This document shows, piece after piece, positions 9,412 through 17,526 of a stretch of 45,251 bases of DNA (position 1 is its first letter; each line of letters starts with the position of its first letter). A model generated the notes under the pieces. It was not told the DNA's origin and made no database searches. It was given only the letters and a program-made list of their open reading frames with translations. Origin of the DNA: Rhodospirillales bacterium (GTDB lineage Bacteria; Pseudomonadota; Alphaproteobacteria; Reyranellales; Reyranellaceae); assembly GCA_013205335.1 (NCBI GenBank), contig JABMNB010000062.1:1-45251 (forward strand), in the 5' to 3' direction. The translations under genes and the position numbers were made by a program.

Positions 9412-9451
9412 ATGCCGCAAACATAGACTGAGCGAGGCGATCTGTGCACAC

Positions 9452-9472
9452 TTTCGTCGTCAGACAACGAAA
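9452..9472. promoter_or_regulatory. 21-bp near-palindrome, candidate GntR-type operator
   Basis: The site is TTTCGTCGTC-A-GACAACGAAA. The two 10-base arms match at 9 of 10 positions around a central A. Its core resembles the TTGTCnGACAA type of site bound by several FadR/FCD-subgroup GntR regulators. It ends 16 bases before the denD start and lies in the 77-bp region between denD and the divergent antiporter gene, so it could act on either. No regulator gene is nearby. Confidence 0.5.
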
Positions 9473-9488
9473 TCGGGACGGAAACGAC

Positions 9489-10493
9489 ATGAAGGTGGTC
9501 ATCACCGGCGGTGCAGGCTTTCTCGGCAGGAAACTCGCACGGCGCATCCTGCAGCAGGGCGAGATCGCGGGCGCCTCCGGGCAATCCGAGAAAGTGAGCG
9601 AGCTGCTGCTTTTCGATGTCGCGAAGGCGGAGGGGCCGGGCCTCGACGATCCGCGCGTCAGGACGGTGGCCGGCGACATCTCCAATTTCGCGACCGTGCA
9701 GTCGATCGTTCAGGGCGCGGCGACCGTGTTCCATTTCGCCGCCGTGGTCAGCGCCGGCGCCGAGGCCGATTTCGATCTCGGTTACCGGGTCAATCTCGAC
9801 GGCACGCGCAACGTCCTCGAAGCCTGCCGGGCGCTCGGCACCAATCCGCGCGTGGTGTTCACCAGCTCGCTGGCCGCCTTCGGCGGTGACCTGCCCAAGG
9901 CCGTCACTGACGACACGCCGCTGACGCCGCAGACCTCCTACGGCGCGCAGAAGTCGATCGGCGAATTCCTGGTCCGCGATTACACGCGCAAGGGCTTCCT
10001 GCGCGGGACGGCGGTCAGGCTGCCGACGATCTGCGTGCGCACCGGCCTGCCCAACAAGGCAGCTTCGACCTGGGCGAGTTCGGTCCTGCGCGAGCCCTTG
10101 ACCGGCATCGACGTCGTCTGTCCGGTGACACCCGAGACGATCATGGTGGTCCTCAGCCCGCGCAAGACGGTGGACGCGTTCATGCGCCTGCACGATCTGC
10201 CGCCGGACGCCTTTGGCCCTGGCCGCACGCTGCTGCTGAACGGCATCAACGTGACGGCGAAGGAACTCGAGCAGGCGGTCAGCCGCCATGCCGGCAACCG
10301 CAAGGTCGGCAAGGTCGTCTGGCAACACGATCCGGGGATCCAGAAGATCTGCGACGGCTGGCCCCAGGGCATCGACTCGGCGCGTTCGCGTCGCCTCGGC
10401 TTCGAGACCGACCAGGACCTCGACGAGGTCGTGCGGAATTTCATTGCCGACGATATCGACGAGCAGATGAAGATCGCGAAGCCTGCGGCCTGA
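9489..10493 (+). CDS. denD: D-erythronate dehydrogenase-type NAD-dependent reductase
   Basis: The 334-residue product is an extended short-chain dehydrogenase/epimerase. It has the N-terminal Rossmann motif ITGGAGFLGRKLA, the FHFAAVVS strand, TSSLAAFGG and the catalytic YGAQK (Y151, K155). The overall sequence, including RLPTICVRTGLPNKAAS and the C-terminal GWPQGIDSARSRRLGF, is that of the DenD group, which oxidises D-erythronate to 2-oxo-tetronate in four-carbon acid sugar catabolism. The usual partner genes (OtnK-type kinase, OtnC, OtnI) are not present, so the pathway must be completed elsewhere or the substrate differs. The ATG is preceded by a weak GGAC-rich binding site. The frame opens 15 codons earlier, but that stretch covers the 21-bp palindrome. 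Confidence 0.8.
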   Translation: MKVVITGGAGFLGRKLARRILQQGEIAGASGQSEKVSELLLFDVAKAEGPGLDDPRVRTVAGDISNFATVQSIVQGAATVFHFAAVVSAGAEADFDLGYRVNLDGTRNVLEACRALGTNPRVVFTSSLAAFGGDLPKAVTDDTPLTPQTSYGAQKSIGEFLVRDYTRKGFLRGTAVRLPTICVRTGLPNKAASTWASSVLREPLTGIDVVCPVTPETIMVVLSPRKTVDAFMRLHDLPPDAFGPGRTLLLNGINVTAKELEQAVSRHAGNRKVGKVVWQHDPGIQKICDGWPQGIDSARSRRLGFETDQDLDEVVRNFIADDIDEQMKIAKPAA

Positions 10494-10516
10494 GGACCGC
10501 TGGGAACCCCGCGGAT

Positions 10517-11326
10517 CTAGCGACCGCGCAGCATCCGCCAGCCGTTCTGGAGATGCCGCATCGGCCCCCAGACATGGCGCGTCCGCATCATGTGCCAGCG
10601 CTGCGGTTCGTTGTCGGGGCCTGCCACGGCCCCGGCATCCTCGACATAGTCGGTGATTCCGACGGCGTCTGTGTCCCACGGTCCGGTCGTCTTGAAGATC
10701 GTCGTCTTGGCGCCGTAGCCTTGGAGGGCCCGCGACATGCCGGAGGCCATGAAATCCATGTAGCGCGGCAGGCTCTCCGGGCGGCAGAGGTAGCCTTTGT
10801 TGAAGCCGACGGCGAGGAGTCGGAAATGGAACGGGTTCTTCTCGAGATAGCGGATGACCTCGGTCGTATTGGCCGGATAGCGCGGAGAGAAGAAATCGTC
10901 GATCACCACGATACCGCCGGTGTTGACGATCCGGTTGGCGAACTCCAGCTCGCGATAGACCGCCGTGCCGGTATGTTCGCCGTCGATGTGGAACCAGCGC
11001 ACCGACTGGTGCATCGCCTGAAGGTCGAGCTTGGCGGGCAGGTCGGCCGATGGGCCCGAAAGCGGCACGATGTTCGTGGGCTGGCTGCCGACCGACTCGA
11101 TAGACCGGTGGACGGCTGCCTCATCCAGCCGGAGGTCGCAAAGATAGAGCTTCTCGTTGCCTTTCCGATAGGCCGCGAGGACCGAGGCCGACCGGCCCCG
11201 CCAGACGCCGATCTCGAACAGGTCGCCGGAGGTGCCGGCCTGCTGGTCGAGCAGGGCGCGCCAGACGCAATAGGACTGGAACATGAACCAGCCCGGAATT
11301 GCGTCGATTTTCTCCCAACTGAGCAT
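10517..11326 (-). CDS. Class I SAM-dependent methyltransferase (Methyltransf_24 type)
   Basis: The 269-residue product has a SAM-binding motif, LFEIGVWRGRSASVLAAY, and the family's WFHIDGEHTGTAVYRELEF and GGIVVIDDFFS segments, where acidic residues may bind a metal. Relatives modify sugars or act in cell-surface polysaccharide synthesis; the substrate is unknown here. The ATG giving MLSWEKID follows a GAGGG motif at suitable spacing; 23 further in-frame codons upstream look less natural. It runs convergent with denD (23 bp apart) and divergent from two polytopic membrane proteins, which may form one cell-surface gene group with it. Confidence 0.75.
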   Translation of the reverse strand: MLSWEKIDAIPGWFMFQSYCVWRALLDQQAGTSGDLFEIGVWRGRSASVLAAYRKGNEKLYLCDLRLDEAAVHRSIESVGSQPTNIVPLSGPSADLPAKLDLQAMHQSVRWFHIDGEHTGTAVYRELEFANRIVNTGGIVVIDDFFSPRYPANTTEVIRYLEKNPFHFRLLAVGFNKGYLCRPESLPRYMDFMASGMSRALQGYGAKTTIFKTTGPWDTDAVGITDYVEDAGAVAGPDNEPQRWHMMRTRHVWGPMRHLQNGWRMLRGR

Positions 11327-11373
11327 CCACCACCCTCGTTTGACGCGTCTTGCTAACAGCGCCCCATCGACGC

Positions 11374-11394
11374 TGCAAGCCGTCACCGCTTGCA
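11374..11394. repeat. Inverted repeat in divergent promoter region
   Basis: TGCAAGC-CGTCACC-GCTTGCA is a perfect 7-base inverted repeat with a 7-base spacer. It lies in the 105-bp gap between the divergent methyltransferase and membrane-protein genes. It could be an operator, but there is no independent support. Confidence 0.35.
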
Positions 11395-11431
11395 CGTGCG
11401 GCGCGGGTCCTGTAGGCCGGCTCGCTGAAAA

Positions 11432-12781
11432 ATGCCATCAACTGCAGTCGCATACAGGGCCACAGTCGGCCTTCTCTGGACCCTGGTGCTCTGGCACAGC
11501 TGGGAATGCCGGGGGCTTTTTGTCGACGGGTCCGCATTTCTCGTGCAGATCGCCCGTCGCGAGTGGTTCTTCGACTTCTACGATCCGCGCCTGTACGCGA
11601 TGGTCCTCGGGCAGGTCCCGATCATTACCGCTGTCTTTCTCGGCATCACCGACCTCCATCTCCTGGCGCAACTATTGTCGCTGGGGCTCTTCGCCGTTCC
11701 GACCGCGCTCTATCACCTCGCCCTCCTGCGGGTTAAGGACGATCCCGTCCTGCTTGCTGCGCTCCTGGCCGCGATTGGCGTCGTCTTCATGACGACGTCC
11801 TTCTTCATCGTCGGCGAATACAACACCGCCTACGCCATTGGTATCGTCGTGGCCGTCCGGCTGGTGACGGCCAGGGAACTTACGATTGGGGACGGCGCCT
11901 TCCTGGTCGCGGTCGGCCTGCTGGCGGTTCGTGCCTATGAGGTGATGCTCTATCTCGGTCCGTTGCTGGCCGTGATGATTGCCTGGACGGTCTATCGGAT
12001 CCGGTCGCGGCCCCTTGTCGCCACGGTCCTTTACCTGATCGCGATCCTGCCTTTCCTGGGCGGCATGTGGGTGGCGGCGGATTCGCTGATCCATCCCTTT
12101 TCGCAGGATCATCTCAGCCGGACTGCCGCGACGGCGCTCGATGCCTGGCAGAACGTGCAGTTCGACCTCGCGATGTGCGCCGCCCTGGTCATTTTCGGCT
12201 GGGCGGCGATCCGCCCGCAGGATCTCGCCGGCCGCAGACCCTATATGTTCGCCGGCATTTTCCTCTTCCTGCTCGCGCTGTCGCCGCTGCTGGTGCTGAC
12301 CGACTCCCTGGTGCGGCCGCACGCCAAATCGCAATATACGGCACGCAGCATCGCAGGCCTCGTCGTCGCCACCATCGTCATCCTGATGTGGCTCTACACG
12401 TCGTCGCTCGGCGCCCGGTTTGCCGCGCTCGTGGCGTTGCGGCGTCCCGAAGTTTCGCGCCGGATGCTTGCCTTCGGCTGCCTGATGGTGCTCGCGGTGC
12501 TCCCGTCCAATATCTATCTCACACTCGAGTGGCGCAGCTATCTGGAGACCGTGCGATCGGTCGTGCGCAGCCACAACGGCGTGATTGCCTTCGAAGACAC
12601 GCCGCTTGCCCAGCGCCCTCTCGAGACGCTGGTCGAATCGTGGATCTTGCCCAGCCAGAGCCTGGCTCTGCGCGCCAAACGAAGCGACGGCATCATTGCG
12701 CCACCGCGCGAATTCAATGCCTGGCAGCCCTTCCCGCCTGCAGAACCCTATCCTCTCGGCCTCTACATGTGGCGCGACTGA
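11432..12781 (+). CDS. Polytopic membrane protein, first of a tandem paralogous pair
   Basis: I do not recognise a named family. The 449-residue product has about nine or ten hydrophobic segments from residue 7 to about 375, then a soluble tail of about 75 residues rich in Pro, Arg and aromatic residues. The topology (first loop with an acidic motif, CRGLFVDGSAFLV, and a C-terminal extracytoplasmic region) is reminiscent of GT-C-fold polyprenyl-linked glycosyltransferases, but no decisive motif was found. It shares many motifs with the next gene: CRGLFxDGSAFLV, YHLALLRVKDDPVLLA, SFFIVGEYN and YEVMLYLGPL. Proximity to a small methyltransferase is compatible with surface glycan work. Confidence 0.7.
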   Translation: MPSTAVAYRATVGLLWTLVLWHSWECRGLFVDGSAFLVQIARREWFFDFYDPRLYAMVLGQVPIITAVFLGITDLHLLAQLLSLGLFAVPTALYHLALLRVKDDPVLLAALLAAIGVVFMTTSFFIVGEYNTAYAIGIVVAVRLVTARELTIGDGAFLVAVGLLAVRAYEVMLYLGPLLAVMIAWTVYRIRSRPLVATVLYLIAILPFLGGMWVAADSLIHPFSQDHLSRTAATALDAWQNVQFDLAMCAALVIFGWAAIRPQDLAGRRPYMFAGIFLFLLALSPLLVLTDSLVRPHAKSQYTARSIAGLVVATIVILMWLYTSSLGARFAALVALRRPEVSRRMLAFGCLMVLAVLPSNIYLTLEWRSYLETVRSVVRSHNGVIAFEDTPLAQRPLETLVESWILPSQSLALRAKRSDGIIAPPREFNAWQPFPPAEPYPLGLYMWRD

Positions 12782-12792
12782 ACGTGCCGGGC

Positions 12793-14139
12793 ATGTCACC
12801 GGTTGCCGTCGTCCGGGGCGTCGTCGTCGTCCTCTGGGCCCTGACGTTGCACAACACGTTGGCTTGCCGCGGCCTGTTCTGGGATGGCTCCGCGTTCCTG
12901 GTGAACCTGCTCGACCACCGTGATTTCCACGATTTCTACGCGGCCCGTGCCCATGTCGATTGGGTGACTCAGGCGCCGGTGCTGCTTCTGGCCGAATGGG
13001 GCGTGCGCGACACGAGGATGCTCGCCATGGCCTATTCGGCGGCCCTGTTCGCCTTGCCTACCGCTTTCTATCATTTCGCCCTTTTGCGCGTGCGACGCGA
13101 TCCCGTCTTGCTGGCCGGTGTGCTCGCGATCGTCGTGGCCGTCTATCTGCCGACCTCTTTCTTCATCGTCGGCGAATACAACGTGGCCTTTGCCTGCATC
13201 ACGGCCGCGATGGCGATCGCGCTCACGAGCGATGGCGCCAGCCGCAGGGATGGCGCGCTGCTGCTGGTCTTTGGCCTGCTCTCCCTGCGGTCCTACGAAG
13301 CCATGATCTATCTCGGACCGCTCGTGGCGGCCGCGATCCTGTGGTCGACGCGCCGGAGCGGCACCGACGTGCCGACGAAAATCCTCCACAGGCTGGCGGC
13401 GCTTGCCTTCATCGGCGCAGCGCTCGTATCGGCCATCACCATCATCGACTATTGGGATCATCCGCACTTCATGAAGGTGCGGTCCACCAGCGTCGATTTC
13501 TGGCGGAACATGCAGTTCTCCATTCCACTCGCGGGTTTCCTGATCTGCGCCGCCGCGGGCGTGCGGCGCCCGGCCTGGCTGCAGGGCAGGGGACCGCTGG
13601 TGGTAATGGGCGTCATTGCGGTGCTGCTCGCTTTGTCACCGTGGTGGCGTCTCGTGCACGGGCCGTCGATCCTGTATCCACCCTCCCACTATGTCGCCCG
13701 CCAGGCTGCCGGCATGCTGATGGCGGCCGTTCTCGTCGCCATGTGGGTGCAGGTGGCGCGCCGCGATCCGCCACGGGTCTTTGCCGTCGTGCGCCAGCCG
13801 GAAGTCGCGCGCCGCATGGTGATGCTGTTGGGGGTGCTTACCGTCGCAGCGGCAGTTCCCGACATCGTGCTGACGCGCCTGTGGAGCGGTTATGTCGAAC
13901 GCCTGCGCATCGTCGTGGACGGCAGCGACGGCATGGTGCGGGCCGAGACCCTGCCGCTGCATGACTGGCCGAACAAGCTGTTCTTCCAGGACTGGTCCTA
14001 TCCGGCGTTGAGCGCGGTCGTCAGCCGCTCGCCCGGCCGGTCCTATGTCGTGTCCGACCAGGATTATCTCAGCAATCCGCCCTTCGAGCCGGCCTGCGGC
14101 CTGCTGCCGAAGCTCGCGGGCTACGGTTGGCGCCGCTAG
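12793..14139 (+). CDS. Polytopic membrane protein, second of the tandem pair
   Basis: This 448-residue protein is a paralogue of the preceding gene and starts 11 bp after it. Shared positions include CRGLFWDGSAFLV, YHFALLRVRRDPVLLAG, SFFIVGEYNVAF, RSYEAMIYLGPLV and a later YVARQAAGML block, in the same order and nearly the same spacing, so the pair arose by tandem duplication with strong divergence. The C-terminal tail differs and carries two cysteine-containing segments instead of the Pro-rich end. The ATG (MSPVAVV) is used; a GTG three codons earlier is equally in frame. The stop codon overlaps that of the convergent carboxyltransferase gene. Function is unknown. Confidence 0.68.
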   Translation: MSPVAVVRGVVVVLWALTLHNTLACRGLFWDGSAFLVNLLDHRDFHDFYAARAHVDWVTQAPVLLLAEWGVRDTRMLAMAYSAALFALPTAFYHFALLRVRRDPVLLAGVLAIVVAVYLPTSFFIVGEYNVAFACITAAMAIALTSDGASRRDGALLLVFGLLSLRSYEAMIYLGPLVAAAILWSTRRSGTDVPTKILHRLAALAFIGAALVSAITIIDYWDHPHFMKVRSTSVDFWRNMQFSIPLAGFLICAAAGVRRPAWLQGRGPLVVMGVIAVLLALSPWWRLVHGPSILYPPSHYVARQAAGMLMAAVLVAMWVQVARRDPPRVFAVVRQPEVARRMVMLLGVLTVAAAVPDIVLTRLWSGYVERLRIVVDGSDGMVRAETLPLHDWPNKLFFQDWSYPALSAVVSRSPGRSYVVSDQDYLSNPPFEPACGLLPKLAGYGWRR

Positions 14140-15686
14140 GGACGCATCCACATGGTGGCGGGGCCGCTGCCGCGTACCGGCGCTGCAAGTTCGACGAATT
14201 CACAGAGGATCTTGCGCGTGTCCCGCGGATCGATGATCTCCTCGATCCAGAAGGTCTCGGCGCTGCGGAACGGCGAGCGCAGCTTGTTCAGCCGATCGCC
14301 GATCTCCTCTATCTTGGCCTTGGGATCGTCGGCGGCGTCGATATCGGCGCGGTAGGCGGCCTCGATGCCGCCCTCCAGCGGCAGCGATCCCCAGCGACCC
14401 GATGGCCAGGCATAGCGCCAGTTCACCCTGGAGCCGTTCTGATGGGCCGCACCCGCCACGCCGAAGGCATTGCGGATGATGAAGGTGCACCACGGCACGG
14501 TCGTCTGGAACATCGACGACATGGCGCGCACGCCCTGGCGGATCACTCCGCTCTTCTCGGCCTCGAGGCCGATCAGGAAGCCCGGGCAGTCGCAGAAATA
14601 GACGACCGGCAGGTGGAAGGTTTCCGCGAGGTCGAGGAAGCGCGTCACCTTCTGGCAGGCGTCGGCCGTCCAGCCGCCGCCATAGAACATCGGATCGCTG
14701 GCCATCACTGCCACCGGCCACCCGTCGACGCGAGCGAAGCCGGTCACGACGGAGCGGCCGTAGAGCCGGCCCATCTCGAAGAAGCTGCCCTGGTCGACGA
14801 CCTTCTCGACGATGGGGCGGATGCGATAGACCTTGCGGATGTCGCGGGGGATGGCGTCGAACAGCGACTCCTCGCGGCGCGCGGTATCGTCGGTCACGGG
14901 CCCGCGCGGCGGCGCGTCGTATACCGAGGAAGGCAGATAGGAGAGGAAGCGGCGCGCTGCGGCAAAGGCCTCGTCCTCGTTGTCGACCGCTTCGTCGATG
15001 GCGCCGGCGCGCAGCTGGATCTCCCACCCGCCGAGTTCCTGCTTGTCGTACTGCTTGGCGCCTAGTCGGTTCACCACCGGCGGGCCGGCAACGAACATCG
15101 CGGAGACTTCCTTGACCATCACCGAGTAATGCGTGGCCGCGAGTCGGGCGGCGCCGAGACCCGCGACGGAGCCGAGGCCGAGGCCTACGGTCGGCACGGC
15201 GCCCATGTTGCGCACCGCCCATTCCCAGCCGCTCACTCCGGGCACGTTGGCGCGGCCGGTCGTCTCGATGGTCTTCACCGACCCACCGCCCCCCGAGCCC
15301 TCGATCAGGCGCACGACCGGGACGCGATACTGGTTGGCGTAGCGTTCGATGAAGTTGGACTTCTCCTTGATCGTGGCGTCCGCCGAGCCGCCGCGCACCG
15401 TGAAGTCGTCGCCGGTGACGGCCACGTGGCGGCCGTCGATCTTGCCGCGCCCCATCACCACGTTGGCGGGGGTCAGGTCGACCAGATCGTTGCGGCCGTC
15501 ATATTCGGCCTTGCCGGCGACACTGCCGAGTTCGCGGAACGAATCCTTGTCGAGCAGCCGTTCGATACGTTCGCGCACCGTGAGCCGGCCACCATCGTGC
15601 TGGCGCTTCACCTTGTCGGCGCCGCCCATGCGCTTCGTCATTTCCTGACGGCGGCGCAACTCGTCCATTTCCGGTTGCCAGCTCAT
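14136..15686 (-). CDS. Acyl-CoA carboxylase, carboxyltransferase (beta) subunit
   Basis: The 516-residue product is a carboxyltransferase of the propionyl-/methylcrotonyl-CoA carboxylase family (crotonase-like fold in two halves). Visible hallmarks are RLTVRERIERLLD near the N-terminus, GDDFTVRGGS, the oxyanion glycines in EGSGGGGSV, and in the second half FCDCPGFLIGLEAE and RNAFGVAGAAH. It transfers CO2 from carboxybiotin to an acyl-CoA. No biotin carboxylase or biotin carrier subunit is in the window. The ATG is preceded by GAGGAAGCG. It lies 21 bp behind pxpC, so it probably shares an operon with pxpBC. Confidence 0.85.
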   Translation of the reverse strand: MSWQPEMDELRRRQEMTKRMGGADKVKRQHDGGRLTVRERIERLLDKDSFRELGSVAGKAEYDGRNDLVDLTPANVVMGRGKIDGRHVAVTGDDFTVRGGSADATIKEKSNFIERYANQYRVPVVRLIEGSGGGGSVKTIETTGRANVPGVSGWEWAVRNMGAVPTVGLGLGSVAGLGAARLAATHYSVMVKEVSAMFVAGPPVVNRLGAKQYDKQELGGWEIQLRAGAIDEAVDNEDEAFAAARRFLSYLPSSVYDAPPRGPVTDDTARREESLFDAIPRDIRKVYRIRPIVEKVVDQGSFFEMGRLYGRSVVTGFARVDGWPVAVMASDPMFYGGGWTADACQKVTRFLDLAETFHLPVVYFCDCPGFLIGLEAEKSGVIRQGVRAMSSMFQTTVPWCTFIIRNAFGVAGAAHQNGSRVNWRYAWPSGRWGSLPLEGGIEAAYRADIDAADDPKAKIEEIGDRLNKLRSPFRSAETFWIEEIIDPRDTRKILCEFVELAAPVRGSGPATMWMRP

Positions 15687-15707
15687 GACGGCGCTTCCTC
15701 GTGTTTC

Positions 15708-16754
15708 TTATTCGTAGACGATACCGTCAATCAGGTTCTCTTCGTAGAGTCGGACCAGGTCGATACCGCCTGGCGGGCGCGCCACGACGAAACCTGCGAT
15801 GGCGCGTTGCAACCGGGCTTCCTGGTCGGGACGCAGAGCCTCGGCTTCCGCGACGGTGACCGGCGTGAAGCGGACCGTCTGCCCGGGTAGCAGGCGGCCG
15901 AGGCGCGGCAGGTCGACGGAGGCGACGGTGGCGATCTTGGGATAGCCGCCGACCGTCTGCCGGTCGGCCATCAGCACGATCGGCAGGCCGGCGCCGGGCA
16001 CCTGGATGGCACCGGGCGCGATGCCGTCGGAGATGATGTCGGCGCCGCCTTTGTCGACGCTCCGCGCATGGGCGATCGTTGGCCCCTCGAAGCGGATGCC
16101 CATGCGGTCGGCTTCCTTGGAAACGCGATATTCGGCCTCGACGAAGGTCTGGCGGCCTTCCTTGCTGAAATACTCCTCCTGCGGCCCCCAGATCACGCGC
16201 AGCGGCCCGCTGCCATAGTCGAAGGGCTGCGCGAGCCTTCGCTCGTTGCCCGCGGGGACGCTTGCCTTCGCCAGCGGCAGCAGGTCGCCGGCTGCGAGCT
16301 TGCGGCCCTCGAAGCCGCCGATGCCGGCCCTCGAATATGTCGAGAGGCTGCCCATGAAGGGGGGCAGGGCGAAGCCGCCGGAGACCGCCAGGTAGGCCGT
16401 GCTCGCTCCCTCGATCATGCCGACGCGCAGGGTCTGCCCGCGCTTCAGCAAATGACTGCGATCGGAGTCCAGCGGTTTGGGGGCCGCGTCGGGTCCTTCG
16501 ATCACCGCAGGCGAGAGCGGCCCGACCAAGGCCACGCGTACGCTGTCGGCCTCGACCAGGAGGTCGGGGCCCATGACGCCGATCTCGAGACCTGCGGTGT
16601 GCGGGGGATTGCCGGCGAGGGCGTTGGCGAGGCTGAGGCCGATGCGATCCATGGCGCCGGCCGTCGGCATGCCGAGCGCCATGAAGCCGGTGCGGCCGAG
16701 ATCCTGCAGCGTGTCGAACAGACCCGCGCGTACGACCCTGAGGCCCGCGCTCAT
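15708..16754 (-). CDS. pxpC: 5-oxoprolinase subunit C (KipA/PxpC family)
   Basis: The 348-residue product matches PxpC, also called the biotin-dependent carboxyltransferase-like or KipA protein. Family marks are GLFDTLQDLGRTGF with GMPTAGAMD just after, NPPHTAGLEI, GGFALPPFMGS with STYSRAGIGGFEGR, and the C-terminal ADRQTVGGYPKIATV. PxpA, PxpB and PxpC together form the ATP-dependent bacterial 5-oxoprolinase, which opens pyroglutamate to glutamate. The start ATG overlaps the stop of pxpB as ATGA, so the two are coupled. A longer frame upstream is a shadow of pxpB. Confidence 0.9.
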   Translation of the reverse strand: MSAGLRVVRAGLFDTLQDLGRTGFMALGMPTAGAMDRIGLSLANALAGNPPHTAGLEIGVMGPDLLVEADSVRVALVGPLSPAVIEGPDAAPKPLDSDRSHLLKRGQTLRVGMIEGASTAYLAVSGGFALPPFMGSLSTYSRAGIGGFEGRKLAAGDLLPLAKASVPAGNERRLAQPFDYGSGPLRVIWGPQEEYFSKEGRQTFVEAEYRVSKEADRMGIRFEGPTIAHARSVDKGGADIISDGIAPGAIQVPGAGLPIVLMADRQTVGGYPKIATVASVDLPRLGRLLPGQTVRFTPVTVAEAEALRPDQEARLQRAIAGFVVARPPGGIDLVRLYEENLIDGIVYE

Positions 16755-17488
16755 GTCCGCTTCACCAGGCTCGACCAGTCGAACGTGCCGGCCTCGACCT
16801 CGCGCGCAATACGGTCGAAGCTCTTGCGATCGATCTGCCGGAAGGCGAGCGAGTCGCCCGGCGACAGGAAGACCGGCTCCTCGCGGCGCTGGTCGAACAT
16901 CCAGAGCGGCGTTCGGCCAATCAGGTGCCATCCGCCCGGGCTCTCGAACGGATAGATCGTGGTCATGTCCATGGCAATGGCGACCGACGACCGGGGCACG
17001 CGGACCCGCGGCTGGCTGCGGCGAGGCAGGAAGAGGGACTGCTCCAGACCCGCGACGTAGGCGAGGCCCGGCATGAAACCCAGCACATAGACCTTGAAGG
17101 GCGAGGCGAGGTGGGCGGCGATCACCTGTTCGGGCTTCTTCCGGGTGCGCTCGGCGACTTCGGCGAGGTCGGGCGCGAATTCCGGGTCATCGTAGCAGCA
17201 CGGGATGGTGACGCGGCGGGTTTTGAGGTCGACCGGCAGGCCGCGGGCGATCAGCACATCGACCTGGGGCTGGAGATCCGCCCGGGAGGTCGCCAGCGGA
17301 TCGTAGGTCACCATCAGGGACCGCATGGTGGGCACGGTCTCGATGACGCCGAAAATCTCGCCGGCCTCGCGGGCCAGGCCGATCGCGGCATGAAGGGCCA
17401 TGACCCGGCCGTTGATCTCGGGGGAAATCTCGTTGCCGAATTCGACGGTGAAGGCGGTGTCGCCGCAGGAGAGGTACCGAACGCTCAC
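16751..17488 (-). CDS. pxpB: 5-oxoprolinase subunit B (KipI/PxpB family)
   Basis: The 245-residue product matches PxpB/KipI: GDTAFTVEFGNEI at the N-terminus, then VTIPCCYDDPEFAPDL, and the most typical block GFMPGLAYVAGL followed by PRRSQPRVRVP and GGWHLIGRTPL. It works with PxpC and PxpA in the conversion of 5-oxoproline to glutamate. The predicted start is GTG, 38 bp from the divergent pxpA start. The pair pxpB-pxpC is coupled by a 4-base overlap. Confidence 0.92.
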   Translation of the reverse strand: MSVRYLSCGDTAFTVEFGNEISPEINGRVMALHAAIGLAREAGEIFGVIETVPTMRSLMVTYDPLATSRADLQPQVDVLIARGLPVDLKTRRVTIPCCYDDPEFAPDLAEVAERTRKKPEQVIAAHLASPFKVYVLGFMPGLAYVAGLEQSLFLPRRSQPRVRVPRSSVAIAMDMTTIYPFESPGGWHLIGRTPLWMFDQRREEPVFLSPGDSLAFRQIDRKSFDRIAREVEAGTFDWSSLVKRT

Positions 17489-17526
17489 ATCTGCTAGGAT
17501 AGCGCTTCAGATTGAGGGAGTCTCCC

